DNA of 39,150 bases, taken from the NCBI GenBank assembly GCA_035556495.1, contig DATMEW010000172.1:1-39150 (forward strand), given 5' to 3'. The stretch's first letter is position 1; each line of letters opens with the position of its first letter. A model generated the notes under the pieces. The model was not told where the DNA came from and made no database searches. It saw only the letters and a list, made by a program, of their open reading frames with translations. Position numbers and translations under genes: made by a program. The stretch is from CANKHJ01 sp035556495. Its GTDB lineage: Bacteria > Pseudomonadota > Alphaproteobacteria > Rhizobiales > Xanthobacteraceae. This document shows positions 31,041 to 39,055 of this stretch, one piece after another.

Positions 31041-32546
31041 ATGGACGGCACATCGGTCCAGCTTCGTCACTCATTGCGGCGTTCGGGCGCTGCGGCGGCT
31101 GCGGCCGTCGCGATCCTGATGGCCGCGTCGGCCGTGCCGGCGCTGGCGCGGGGACCGGAAGCCGTCGCCGATGTCGCCGAAAAGGTCATTGACGCGGTCG
31201 TGAATATTTCGACCTCCCAGACCGTCGAGGCGAGGCGGGGCGGCATGCCGCGCATGCCGAACGATCCGCAGCTCGACGAGCTGTTCCGCGAGTTCTTCAA
31301 TCGCGGCGCGCCGGGCGGCGGCGAGCAGCCGGGCGGCGATAACCGGCCCAACAATTCCCGGCGGGTCAATTCGCTGGGCTCGGGTTTCATCATCGACCCC
31401 GCCGGCCTCGTCGTCACCAACAACCACGTCATCGCCGATGCGGACGAAGTGACCGTTGTGCTCAATGACGGCAGCAAGCTGAAGGCGGAGGTCAAGGGCC
31501 GGGACACCAAGACTGACCTTGCGCTGTTGCAGGTGAAGCCGGAGAAGCCGCTGACGGCGGTGAAGTTCGGCAATTCGGAGAAGCTGCGCCTCGGCGAATG
31601 GGTGATCGCCATCGGCAATCCGTTCAGTCTCGGCGGCACGGTGACGGCGGGCATCGTCTCGGCGCGCAACCGCGACATCAATTCCGGCCCTTACGACAAC
31701 TACATTCAGACCGACGCCTCCATCAATCGCGGCAATTCGGGCGGTCCGCTGTTCAATCTCGATGGCGAGGTGGTCGGCGTGAACACGGCGATCATCTCGC
31801 CCTCCGGCGGCTCCATCGGCATCGGCTTCGCCGTGCCGGCAAAGACCGCCGTCGCGGTGATCGACCAGTTGCGCGAATTCGGAGAGACCCGGCGCGGCTG
31901 GCTCGGCGTGCGCATCCAGCCCGTGACGGAAGAGATTGCCGAAAGCCTTGGCATCAAGCCGGCGCGCGGCGCGCTGGTGGCCGGCGTTGAGGAGAAAGGC
32001 CCGGCGAAGCCGGCCGGCATCGACGCCGGCGACGTGATCGTGAAATTCGACGGCCGCGACATCCGCGAGATGCGGGACCTGCCGCGCGTCGTGGCGGATA
32101 CCGCCGTCGGCACCGCGGTCGAGGTCGTCATCATCCGCAAGGGCAAGGAGGAAACCCGGCGGGTGACGCTGGGCCGCCTGGAGGACGGGGAAAAGATCCA
32201 GCAGGCCGCGGTGCGACCCGGTGCGCCGGGAGAACAGTCCGCGGTGCAGAAGGCGCTGGGACTTGAATTGTCGAACCTGACCGATGCGGCGCGCCAGCGC
32301 TTCAAGATCCGCGACACGGTCAAGGAAGGCGTGGTCATCACCGGGGTCGATGCCGACTCCGTGGCCGCCGAGAAGCAGCTCAAGGCCGGCGACGTGATCG
32401 TCGAAGTGGCGCAGGAGCCGGTGTCCAGCGCCGAGGATCTCCAGAAGAAGATCGACGCGCTCAAGAAGGACAAGCGGCGGCAGGCGCTGCTTCTGGTGTC
32501 GGGCCCGGAAGGGGATGTGCGCTTCGTCGCACTGAGCCTGCAATAA
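31041..32546 (+). CDS. degP: DegP/HtrA-type (Do family) periplasmic serine endopeptidase
   Basis: A 501-residue periplasmic quality-control protease. The signal peptide is about residues 1-37 (AAAAAVAILMAASAVPALAR). The trypsin-like domain has the full triad: H129 (TNNHVIADAD), D159 (DTKTDLALLQVK) and S233 (INRGNSGGPLFNL). The Gly-rich insert at about 88-102 is a variable loop. Two PDZ domains follow, at about 275-375 (GWLGVRIQPVTEEIAESLGI) and 400-495 (ALGLELSNLTDAARQRFKI), as in DegP and MucD. A twin-Lys-rich run (IDALKKDKRRQALLLV) ends the second. The gene stands alone between the hflKC-DUF2065 group and a clear terminator. Confidence 0.95.
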   Translation: MDGTSVQLRHSLRRSGAAAAAAVAILMAASAVPALARGPEAVADVAEKVIDAVVNISTSQTVEARRGGMPRMPNDPQLDELFREFFNRGAPGGGEQPGGDNRPNNSRRVNSLGSGFIIDPAGLVVTNNHVIADADEVTVVLNDGSKLKAEVKGRDTKTDLALLQVKPEKPLTAVKFGNSEKLRLGEWVIAIGNPFSLGGTVTAGIVSARNRDINSGPYDNYIQTDASINRGNSGGPLFNLDGEVVGVNTAIISPSGGSIGIGFAVPAKTAVAVIDQLREFGETRRGWLGVRIQPVTEEIAESLGIKPARGALVAGVEEKGPAKPAGIDAGDVIVKFDGRDIREMRDLPRVVADTAVGTAVEVVIIRKGKEETRRVTLGRLEDGEKIQQAAVRPGAPGEQSAVQKALGLELSNLTDAARQRFKIRDTVKEGVVITGVDADSVAAEKQLKAGDVIVEVAQEPVSSAEDLQKKIDALKKDKRRQALLLVSGPEGDVRFVALSLQ

Positions 32547-32568
32547 GCTCCACGTTTGATGTGACCCC

Positions 32569-32608
32569 AGCCCTGGCTTTGACGGGATCAAAGCCGGGGC
32601 TTCTGTTT
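32569..32608 (+). terminator. Terminator after degP
   Basis: AGCCCTGGCTTTG pairs with CAAAGCCGGGGCT over 13 positions (one T-G wobble), 7-base loop, then TCTGTTT. It lies about 22 bases after the degP stop. No other gene is seen between here and the end of serB at 32702. Confidence 0.75.
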
Positions 32609-32701
32609 CGGAGCCAAGGTCGATCTCGCGCGGCTGCACGGGCAATGCGCGGGACAGCCAATCGCTATCTTGCATCATCCGATGGTGAAGCAGGTGCCGC
32701 T

Positions 32702-33628
32702 TCAGGCTGTGGCGAATTCCGTGTCGCGATAGCCCTGCACATACAGCAGCGCGGTGAGGTCGCCATGGTCGATCTGTGCGGCGGCCACGGTCTTCACCGC
32801 GGGCTTGGCATGGAAGGCGACGCCCATGCCGGCCGCCGCGATCATCGGCATGTCGTTGGCGCCGTCGCCGGTGGTCATGGCGTCGGTGGCATTCAGACCG
32901 AACCGGCCGGCCAGTTCCCGCAAGGTCGCGAGCTTGTCGTCCTGGCCGAAGATCGGCTCCTCGACCCGTCCCGCCAACTCGTCGTTCTGAACCACGAGGC
33001 GGTTGGCGCGGGCTTCGTCGAAACCGATCATCGTGGCGATGCGGTCCGTGAACAGGGTGAAGCCGCCGGAGACGAGGCAGGCATAGGCGCCATGGGCGCG
33101 CAGGGTGCCGACCAGCACGCGCCCGCCGGGCGTCAGCGTGATCCGGTCGCGGATCAGGTCGTCCACGGCTTTGACCGGCAGGCCCTTCAGCAGCGCGACC
33201 CGCTCCCGCAGGGCCGGCGCAAAGGCGATCTCGCCGCGCATCGCCCGCTCTGTGATCTCCGCGACATGAGGTTTGAGGCCGAGTTTGTCCGCGAGTTCGT
33301 CGATACATTCCTGCTCGATCATGGTGGAGTCCATGTCGGCGAGGAAAAGCCGCTTGCGCCGGCCCGCGATCGGCTGCACCACCACATCGACGGGAGCCTC
33401 GCCCAGCGCGGCGCGCAGGCGGTCCGCGATGGCGCGGGGAGGCTCAGCGGTGCCGGCGTGTTCGATATCCACAGCGGTGCCCGGCGCCAGCCAGTCCGGC
33501 GCGGCGGCGTCGGTCAGGAGGCCGCCGGCTCGCGTGACGAGGGCGCTGTCGATCACCGGGCGGCCCGGCCGGGCGATCAGCGTCGCGACGAGGCGCGGTT
33601 CAGCGGGACGCGGCGCTGTGGGGCTCAT
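32702..33628 (-). CDS. serB: Phosphoserine phosphatase
   Basis: Final step of serine synthesis, removing phosphate from L-phosphoserine; HAD superfamily, 308 residues. The N-terminal 85 residues form the ACT-like regulatory region of SerB. HAD motif I is DMDST (98-102, with the nucleophile Asp), followed by MIEQECIDELAD. Motif II is SGGF (187-190), and motif IV is GDGANDMPMI (254-263). RGEIAFAPALRERVALLKGL is the typical cap segment. The chain ends after GYRDTEFATA. ATG 33628 is used; miaA starts 20 bases away on the opposite strand, so promoters of the two genes overlap or are embedded in the coding regions. Confidence 0.95.
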   Translation of the reverse strand: MSPTAPRPAEPRLVATLIARPGRPVIDSALVTRAGGLLTDAAAPDWLAPGTAVDIEHAGTAEPPRAIADRLRAALGEAPVDVVVQPIAGRRKRLFLADMDSTMIEQECIDELADKLGLKPHVAEITERAMRGEIAFAPALRERVALLKGLPVKAVDDLIRDRITLTPGGRVLVGTLRAHGAYACLVSGGFTLFTDRIATMIGFDEARANRLVVQNDELAGRVEEPIFGQDDKLATLRELAGRFGLNATDAMTTGDGANDMPMIAAAGMGVAFHAKPAVKTVAAAQIDHGDLTALLYVQGYRDTEFATA

Positions 33629-33648
33629 GGCATGATCCGGCGGCAGGC

Positions 33649-34590
33649 GTGGAGACGACGGGTGTGAAACGGGCCGTGCTTATCGCAGGGCCGACCGCGA
33701 GCGGCAAGTCGGCGCTGGCACTGGCGCTGGCCGAGCGGCTGGGCGGCACCATCGTGAATGCGGATTCCATGCAGGTCTACCGCGATCTGCGGGTCATCAC
33801 CGCGCGCCCGACCGAGGCCGAGGAGGCGCGCGTTCCGCACCGGCTCTATGGCCATGTGGACGCGGCGGAAAACTATTCCGTCGGGCGCTGGCTGGGCGAC
33901 GCCGTGGCGGCAATGGAGGATATTGCCTCCGCCGGCGGCGTGCCGATCCTCGCCGGCGGCACGGGGCTGTATTTCACCGCGTTGAAACAGGGGCTCGCCC
34001 CGGTTCCGCCAGTTCCGGAAGTGGTCCGCGCCGAGGTCCGGGCGCGGCTGGCGGCGGAGGGCGCGCCCGCGCTCCATCGCGAACTGGCGGGGCTGGACCC
34101 TGCCGCGGCGCAGCGCCTGCCGCCGGGCGACGCCCTGCGCATCACCCGCGCGCTGGAGGTCGTTGTCGCGACCGGCCGTCCGCTGTCGGACTGGCAGCGG
34201 GATGCGCCGCCGTCACCGCTCGCGGGCTGGGAGGTGATGCCGTGTTTCGTCACGCGCCCACGGGCTGAACTCTATGAGCGGATCGACCGCCGGTTCGAAG
34301 CCATGCTTGCGGACGGTGCGATGGCGGAGGTGGAGCGGCTGGCGCGGCGGCGGCTGGACCCGCTGCTGCCGGCCATGAAGGCCCATGGCGTGCCATGGCT
34401 GATCCGCTATCAGGCAGGGGAAATCCCGCTTGCCGAAGCCGTCGCGGGCGGGCAGCGAGATACGCGCCGCTATACCAAGCGGCAGATCACCTGGTTCCGG
34501 CATCAACTGGCGGACTGGCCGGTGGTGGGCGCGGAGGATGCGCTGGCGTTCCTTCTCGAACAGGGACGGTGGGCAGCGGTGCGGCAGTAG
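33649..34590 (+). CDS. miaA: tRNA dimethylallyltransferase
   Basis: Transfers the dimethylallyl group to A37 of tRNAs that read UNN codons. The 313-residue product has the P-loop GPTASGKS (14-21), NADSMQVYRDLR (37-48) with the catalytic Asp, and ARPTEAEEARVPHRLYGHVD next. VPILAGGTGLYFTALKQGLA is the DMAPP-binding region. KAHGVPWLIRYQAGE and RYTKRQITWFRHQL close the protein as in the family. GTG 33649 is used; a second GTG at 33664 (VKRAVLIAG) has GGAG nine bases upstream and may be the true start. It is divergent from serB with only 20 bases between. The next operon, ilvIH, begins about 270 bases downstream with its own leader. Confidence 0.93.
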   Translation: METTGVKRAVLIAGPTASGKSALALALAERLGGTIVNADSMQVYRDLRVITARPTEAEEARVPHRLYGHVDAAENYSVGRWLGDAVAAMEDIASAGGVPILAGGTGLYFTALKQGLAPVPPVPEVVRAEVRARLAAEGAPALHRELAGLDPAAAQRLPPGDALRITRALEVVVATGRPLSDWQRDAPPSPLAGWEVMPCFVTRPRAELYERIDRRFEAMLADGAMAEVERLARRRLDPLLPAMKAHGVPWLIRYQAGEIPLAEAVAGGQRDTRRYTKRQITWFRHQLADWPVVGAEDALAFLLEQGRWAAVRQ

Positions 34591-34672
34591 CGGTAGCGGT
34601 GCGACCGCGGCAGAAGCCGTGTACCTGGCGTCGGACGCGGCCATCGAACGCGCGCTGGTCGGGCAAAACCGC

Positions 34673-34701
34673 TTGACGGGCCGGTCAACTTCCCTTATCT
34701 C
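34673..34701 (+). promoter_or_regulatory. Predicted ilvIH promoter
   Basis: TTGACG at 34673-34678 and TATCTC at 34696-34701 are separated by 17 bases, close to the ideal sigma-70 form. The pair lies 29 bases before the leader-peptide ATG, so transcripts would start just ahead of the attenuator. This is a match by eye. Confidence 0.6.
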
Positions 34702-34729
34702 CGGCGCAACGAAGTGAGGAAGTGCGATC

Positions 34730-34783
34730 ATGTCGCGCAATTTTATTACCGTCGTACGAAAGCGCATCGCCGGGGCCGGCTAG
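34730..34783 (+). CDS. ilv leader peptide (attenuator)
   Basis: A 17-codon open frame encoding MSRNFITVVRKRIAGAG, then TAG. GAGGAAG lies about eight bases upstream of the ATG. Ile-Thr-Val-Val and a second Ile sit in the middle, so supply of charged Ile/Val tRNA would set ribosome position. The coding end lies inside one arm of a strong hairpin and the stop in its loop (34762-34806), the standard geometry for transcription attenuation of ilv operons. It is too short for ordinary gene finders. Confidence 0.75.
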   Translation: MSRNFITVVRKRIAGAG

Positions 34784-34833
34784 GCTGGTCCCGCTCGGCG
34801 ATGCGCGCTATCCGGGGCCTCTGGCCCCTTTTT
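34762..34833 (+). promoter_or_regulatory. Transcription attenuator of ilvIH
   Basis: Three mutually competing RNA stems are visible. The first is an 11-base-pair pause stem, GCGCATCGCCG (34762-34772) with CGGCGATGCGC (34796-34806). The second is a possible antiterminator, GGTCCCG (34787-34793) with CGGGGCC (34813-34819). The third is the terminator, GGGGCC (34814-34819) with GGCCCC (34823-34828) followed by TTTTT. The terminator and antiterminator share 34814-34819, so only one can form. When the ribosome stalls at the Ile/Val codons of the leader, the antiterminator would be favoured and ilvIH transcribed. The pairing scheme is inferred; the stems are directly readable. Confidence 0.7.
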
Positions 34834-34862
34834 CGTGCCCGAACGGTGAGGATACCAGGACC

Positions 34863-36692
34863 ATGACCACACAGGCGATGACCAAGACTGCGACGACCAA
34901 GACAGCGACGACCGAGACTGCGGCGGAAGCGGCCGGCCGGGAGATGACCGGCGCGGAAATGGTGCTGGCGGCGCTCGCGGACCATGGCGTCGAGCATCTG
35001 TTCGGCTATCCGGGCGGCGCCGTGCTGCCGATCTATGACGAGATTTTCAAGCAGGATCAGGTCAAGCATATCCTCGTCCGCCACGAGCAGGGCGCGGCCC
35101 ATGCTGCGGAAGGCTATGCCCGGTCCACCGGCAAGGTGGGCTGCCTGCTGGTGACGTCCGGCCCCGGCGCGACCAACGCCGTGACGGGCCTTGCCGACGC
35201 ACTGATGGATTCCATCCCGCTGGTCTGCATCACCGGGCAGGTCGCAACCCATCTCATCGGCAACGATGCCTTCCAGGAATGCGACACAGTCGGCATCACG
35301 CGGCCCTGCACCAAGCACAACTGGCTGGTGCGGGACATCGCGGATCTGCCGCGCATCCTGCATGAGGCGTTCTATGTCGCCTCCAGCGGCAGGCCCGGAC
35401 CCGTGGTCGTGGATATCCCCAAGGATATCCAGTTCACCAAGGGCATCTATCACGGCCCGCAGAATGTCGAGCACAAGACCTACAAGCCGAAGCTCAAGGC
35501 CGAGGATGCGAAGATCCGCGAGGCCGTCGAGCTGATGCGCGGCGCGAAGAAGCCGGTGTTCTATACCGGCGGCGGCGTCATCAATTCGGGGCCGGAGGCA
35601 AGCCGCCTGCTGCGCGAACTGGTGAAGGCGACGGGCTTTCCTATCACCTCGACGCTGATGGGCCTCGGCGCCTATCCCGCGGCCGATCCGCAATGGCTCG
35701 GCATGCTGGGAATGCACGGCACATACGAAGCCAACTGGGCGATGCACGATTGCGACGTGATGATCTGCGTCGGCGCGCGTTTCGACGACCGCATCACCGG
35801 CCGGCTGGATGCCTTCTCGCCGGGCTCGAAGAAGATCCATATCGACATCGACCCGTCCTCCATCAACAAGAACGTCAAGGTGGACCTGCCGATCATCGGC
35901 GACTGCCGCAGCGTGCTGGAGGATATGGTGCGCGCGTGGCGTTCCAATTCCTACGAGGCGGACAAGGCCGCGCTGGGCGCGTGGTGGAAGCAGATCGAGA
36001 CATGGCGTTCGCGCAAGTCGCTGTCCTTCAAGCAGACCGGCGACATCATCAAGCCGCAATATGCCGTGCAGCGGCTCTATGAGCTGACCAAGGACCGTGA
36101 CGTCTACATCACCACCGAGGTCGGCCAGCATCAGATGTGGGCGGCCCAGCATTTCCATTTCCAGGAGCCGAACCGCTGGATGACATCCGGCGGCCTCGGC
36201 ACCATGGGTTACGGGCTGCCGGCGTCCGTGGGCGTGCAGCTTGCGCATCCCGGATCGCTGGTGATCGATATCGCCGGCGAAGCTTCCGTGCAGATGACGA
36301 TGCAGGAAATCTCGACGGCAGTGCAGTATCGCCTGCCGATCAAGATCTTCATTCTGAATAACCAGTATATGGGCATGGTGCGGCAGTGGCAGGAGCTGCT
36401 GCATGGCGGACGCTATGCGGAGAGCTACAGCGAGGCGCTGCCGGACTTCGTCAAGCTGGCGGAGGCGTATCACGCCGTCGGCATCCGCTGCGAAAAGGCC
36501 GGGGAGCTGGACGACGCCATCCGCGAGATGATCAACGTCAACCGTCCGGTGATCTTCGACTGTGTCGTCGATCAGGCCGAGAACTGCTTCCCGATGATCC
36601 CGTCCGGGCGCGCCCATAACGAGATGCTGCTGAGCGACAGCACGGAAAGCATCGAGGACGCCGTCACCGAAGAAGGCAAGATGATGGTGTGA
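34863..36692 (+). CDS. ilvI: Acetolactate synthase large (catalytic) subunit
   Basis: A 609-residue TPP/FAD enzyme making acetolactate or acetohydroxybutyrate, the first common step of valine/leucine and isoleucine synthesis. The N-terminus is a Thr/Ala repeat (about 2-24). Then come the catalytic Glu E75 in LVRHEQGAAHAAEGYARSTG and the SGPGATNAVTGLADALMDS segment. PGPVVVDIPKDIQ follows and the FAD domain spans about 200-390. In the TPP motif the usual GDG/GDA Asp is Glu: GEASVQM with E473, and NNQYMGMVRQWQELL begins at N499, 26-27 residues later. That D to E change at a Mg2+ ligand is unusual. ATG 34863 has AGGACC just upstream. ilvH follows after 77 bases. (ilvB would be an equal name.). 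Confidence 0.95.
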   Translation: MTTQAMTKTATTKTATTETAAEAAGREMTGAEMVLAALADHGVEHLFGYPGGAVLPIYDEIFKQDQVKHILVRHEQGAAHAAEGYARSTGKVGCLLVTSGPGATNAVTGLADALMDSIPLVCITGQVATHLIGNDAFQECDTVGITRPCTKHNWLVRDIADLPRILHEAFYVASSGRPGPVVVDIPKDIQFTKGIYHGPQNVEHKTYKPKLKAEDAKIREAVELMRGAKKPVFYTGGGVINSGPEASRLLRELVKATGFPITSTLMGLGAYPAADPQWLGMLGMHGTYEANWAMHDCDVMICVGARFDDRITGRLDAFSPGSKKIHIDIDPSSINKNVKVDLPIIGDCRSVLEDMVRAWRSNSYEADKAALGAWWKQIETWRSRKSLSFKQTGDIIKPQYAVQRLYELTKDRDVYITTEVGQHQMWAAQHFHFQEPNRWMTSGGLGTMGYGLPASVGVQLAHPGSLVIDIAGEASVQMTMQEISTAVQYRLPIKIFILNNQYMGMVRQWQELLHGGRYAESYSEALPDFVKLAEAYHAVGIRCEKAGELDDAIREMINVNRPVIFDCVVDQAENCFPMIPSGRAHNEMLLSDSTESIEDAVTEEGKMMV

Positions 36693-36769
36693 CGCCGCAA
36701 CCCGGCGCCTGCTCCGCTGCGGGCGCCGGCCTCGCTCCTCGTCGTGATTTTCAATTCAGGTCTTTGAAC

Positions 36770-37282
36770 ATGCCGCCTGCCGAACCCATCGCGTCCCACA
36801 CCCTCTCCATTCTGGTCGACAACGAGCCCGGCGTGCTGGCGCGGGTCATCGGCCTGTTCTCGGGCCGGGGTTACAACATCGATTCCCTGACCGTGTCCGA
36901 AACGGAGCACGAGAAGCAGGTCTCGCGCATCACCATCGTCACGCGCGGCACGCCGATGGTGGTCGAGCAGATCAAGAACCAGCTTGAGCGTCTCGTTCCG
37001 GTGCATCGCGTCGTGGACATGACCACGAAGGGGCCGTCCATCGCCCGCGAGCTTGCGATGGTGAAGGTGCGCGGCAGGGGCGACCATCGCGTCGAGGCAT
37101 TGCGGCTGGCGGACGCCTTCCGCGCACGGGTGATCGATGCCTCCATCGAAAGCTTCGTCTTCGAAATCACCGGGGCGAGCGACAAGATCGACCAGTTCGT
37201 CAGCCTGATGCTGCCGCTCGGCCTCGTCGAAGTGTCGCGCACCGGCGTCGCCGCCATCGGACGGGGTCCGGAAGGCATGTGA
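36770..37282 (+). CDS. ilvH: Acetolactate synthase small (regulatory) subunit
   Basis: A 170-residue regulatory subunit binding IlvI and conferring valine feedback. An ACT domain opens it: HTLSILVDNEPGVLARVIGL then FSGRGYNIDSLTVSETE (about 10-46), with the GVLARV/GRGYNI elements typical of the family. A second ACT-like region (about 85-165) includes ELAMVKVRGRGDHRVEALRL and IDQFVSLMLPLGLVEVSRTG. ATG 36770 gives the usual N-terminus and follows an AGG ten bases upstream; an in-frame GTG overlapping the ilvI stop would add about 27 unlikely residues. The stop overlaps the LysE-family start (TGATG). Confidence 0.95.
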   Translation: MPPAEPIASHTLSILVDNEPGVLARVIGLFSGRGYNIDSLTVSETEHEKQVSRITIVTRGTPMVVEQIKNQLERLVPVHRVVDMTTKGPSIARELAMVKVRGRGDHRVEALRLADAFRARVIDASIESFVFEITGASDKIDQFVSLMLPLGLVEVSRTGVAAIGRGPEGM

Positions 37283-37875
37283 TGCCCGTCGAGACGGCTT
37301 TCGCCGTGGCCCTGTTCGCCATCGCCTCCACCTTCACGCCCGGTCCCAACAACATCATGCTCGCAGCCTCCGGCGCCAATTTCGGCTTCGCGCGGACGAT
37401 TCCCCATATGGCCGGGGTTTCGCTCGGCTTCGTCGTGCTGCTGGCGGCGGCGGGCATGGGGCTCGGCGCGCTGATGCTGGCCGTTCCGCAGCTTCAGACC
37501 GCACTGAAGATATGCGGCGCGGGATATCTGCTCTGGCTGGCGTGGAAGATCGCCCAGGCCGGCGCGGCCGGGGAGGGCGACGCCCGCGCGCAGCCGCTGA
37601 CCTTTCTTCAGGCCGCGGCGTTCCAGTGGGTCAACCCCAAGGGTGTGATCACGGCCATCGGCGCCATCGCGCTTTATGTCCGGCCGGATCATGCGCGGAC
37701 GGACCTCGGACTGCTGCTCGCGGTGTTCGGGCTGGTCACGGTCGGCTCCGTGGTGGCCTGGTCCGGCTTCGGCGTCGCGCTGGCGGGGCTCCTGCGCAAT
37801 CCGCGTCAGGCGCAAATCTTCAATATTTGCATGGCCTTGGCTTTGGTCATCAGCATCGTTCCGATGGTCCGCTGA
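37282..37875 (+). CDS. LysE/RhtB family amino acid exporter
   Basis: A 197-residue inner-membrane protein with six helices. The family N-terminus is clear: FAVALFAIASTFTPGPNNIM (about 7-26), with the FTPGPNN element and LGFVVLLAAAGMGLG just after. Then come ALKICGAGYLLWLAWKIA (about 75-92) and AAAFQWVNPKGVITAIGAIA (about 112-131), which has the conserved FQWVNPK. LysE/RhtB proteins export amino acids or related metabolites. Its start overlaps the ilvH stop (TGATG), so it is coupled to ilvIH, suggesting overflow export of branched-chain amino acids. That substrate is inference. It is followed by ilvC, which appears to have its own promoter. Confidence 0.9.
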   Translation: MPVETAFAVALFAIASTFTPGPNNIMLAASGANFGFARTIPHMAGVSLGFVVLLAAAGMGLGALMLAVPQLQTALKICGAGYLLWLAWKIAQAGAAGEGDARAQPLTFLQAAAFQWVNPKGVITAIGAIALYVRPDHARTDLGLLLAVFGLVTVGSVVAWSGFGVALAGLLRNPRQAQIFNICMALALVISIVPMVR

Positions 37876-37912
37876 GGCGGCCGGAACGGGATTTCACGGT
37901 GGCCGGGAGCAC

Positions 37913-37941
37913 TTGTCGGAGGTGTTCCAGCGGCCTAGAAG
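37913..37941 (+). promoter_or_regulatory. Predicted ilvC promoter
   Basis: TTGTCG at 37913-37918 and TAGAAG at 37936-37941 are 17 bases apart, a fair sigma-70 form. The pair lies 31 bases before the ilvC ATG, with no terminator between the LysE-family stop and here. ilvC may thus be read both from ilvIH and from this promoter. Match by eye. Confidence 0.45.
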
Positions 37942-37972
37942 GAACGCCGACAAGGACCGATAGGGGTACACA

Positions 37973-38992
37973 ATGCGAGTTTATTACGATCGCGACGCCG
38001 ACCTGAACCTGATCAAGGGCAAGAAGGTCGTGATTGTCGGCTACGGCAGTCAGGGCCATGCCCATGCGCTCAACATGCGCGACTCCGGCGTGAAGGACGT
38101 CGTCATCGCCCTGCGCAAGGGTTCGCCCAGCGCCAAGAAGGCGGAAGGCGAAGGCTTCAAGGTCATGGAAGTGGCCGAGGCCGCCAAGTGGGGCGACGTC
38201 ATCATGATGCTGACGCCCGACGAACTCCAGGGCGACATCTATCGCGATCACCTGCACGCCAACCTCAAGAACGGCGCGGCGCTGCTGTTCGCCCACGGTC
38301 TCAACGTGCATTTCAACCTGATCGACCCGCGCGCCGATCTCGACGTGCTCATGGTCGCGCCGAAGGGCCCTGGCCACACCGTGCGCGGCGAATACCAGAA
38401 GGGCGGCGGCGTGCCCTGCCTGATCGCGGTCCATCAGGATTCCTCCGGTAACGCCCATGATCTCGGGCTGTCCTACGCTTCCGCCGTCGGCGGCGGCCGC
38501 GCCGGCATCATCGAGACGACCTTCAAGGAAGAGTGCGAGACGGACCTGTTCGGCGAGCAGGCGGTGCTCTGCGGCGGCCTCGTGGAACTGATCAAGGCCG
38601 GCTTCGAGACGCTAACCGAGGCGGGCTATGCGCCGGAGATGGCCTATTTCGAGTGCCTGCACGAAGTGAAGCTGATCGTGGATCTGATCTACGAGGGCGG
38701 CATCGCCAACATGAACTACTCAATCTCCAACACCGCCGAATACGGCGAGTATGTCACCGGCCCGCGCATCATCACGCCGGAGACCAAGGCTGAGATGAAG
38801 AAGGTGCTGGCCGACATCCAGAACGGCATCTTCACCCGCAACTGGATGCTGGAAAACAAGGTGAGCCAGACATCGTTCAAGGCGACGCGCGCCAGACTTG
38901 CCCAGCATCCGATCGAAGAGGTCGGCGACAAGCTGCGTGACATGATGCCGTGGATCAAGTCCAAGGCGCTGGTGGACAAGTCGCGGAACTGA
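37973..38992 (+). CDS. ilvC: Ketol-acid reductoisomerase (class I)
   Basis: Second step of branched-chain amino acid synthesis, converting acetolactate to 2,3-dihydroxyisovalerate with NADPH and Mg2+. The 339 residues are the normal short class I length. The Rossmann fold shows VVIVGYGSQGHAHALNMRDS (about 19-38) and the cofactor loop ALRKGSPSAKKAEGEG (46-61), where Arg and Ser favour NADPH. GPGHTVRGEYQKGGGVPCLI follows. The C-terminal knotted domain has EECETDLFGEQAVLCGG, the two Mg2+-binding acids, then ECLHEVKLIVDLIYEGG and NYSISNTAEYGEY. The RBS is weak (GATAGGGGTACACA). It is placed after ilvI-ilvH-LysE and ends before a strong terminator. Confidence 0.98.
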   Translation: MRVYYDRDADLNLIKGKKVVIVGYGSQGHAHALNMRDSGVKDVVIALRKGSPSAKKAEGEGFKVMEVAEAAKWGDVIMMLTPDELQGDIYRDHLHANLKNGAALLFAHGLNVHFNLIDPRADLDVLMVAPKGPGHTVRGEYQKGGGVPCLIAVHQDSSGNAHDLGLSYASAVGGGRAGIIETTFKEECETDLFGEQAVLCGGLVELIKAGFETLTEAGYAPEMAYFECLHEVKLIVDLIYEGGIANMNYSISNTAEYGEYVTGPRIITPETKAEMKKVLADIQNGIFTRNWMLENKVSQTSFKATRARLAQHPIEEVGDKLRDMMPWIKSKALVDKSRN

Positions 38993-39022
38993 GCGGCTTC
39001 CTGCGATCTCTTTATTTCCCTT

Positions 39023-39055
39023 GCCGTCACCGGGTTTCCGGTGACGGCTTTTTTT
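39023..39055. terminator. Terminator after ilvC
   Basis: An 11-base-pair perfect stem (GCCGTCACCGG with CCGGTGACGGC) around GTTT, then seven T. It lies 30 bases after the ilvC stop and coincides with the last codons and stop of the minus-strand gene that enters from the right. Confidence 0.9.

Noticed and set aside
31071..33308. Long minus-strand open frame opposite degP and running into serB
   Set aside because: Overlaps two confident genes in different frames and lacks any recognisable protein pattern.
34746..36617. Long minus-strand open frame opposite ilvI (about 620 codons)
   Set aside because: Antisense shadow of a well-recognised gene; composition is typical of codon-position bias, with no domain.
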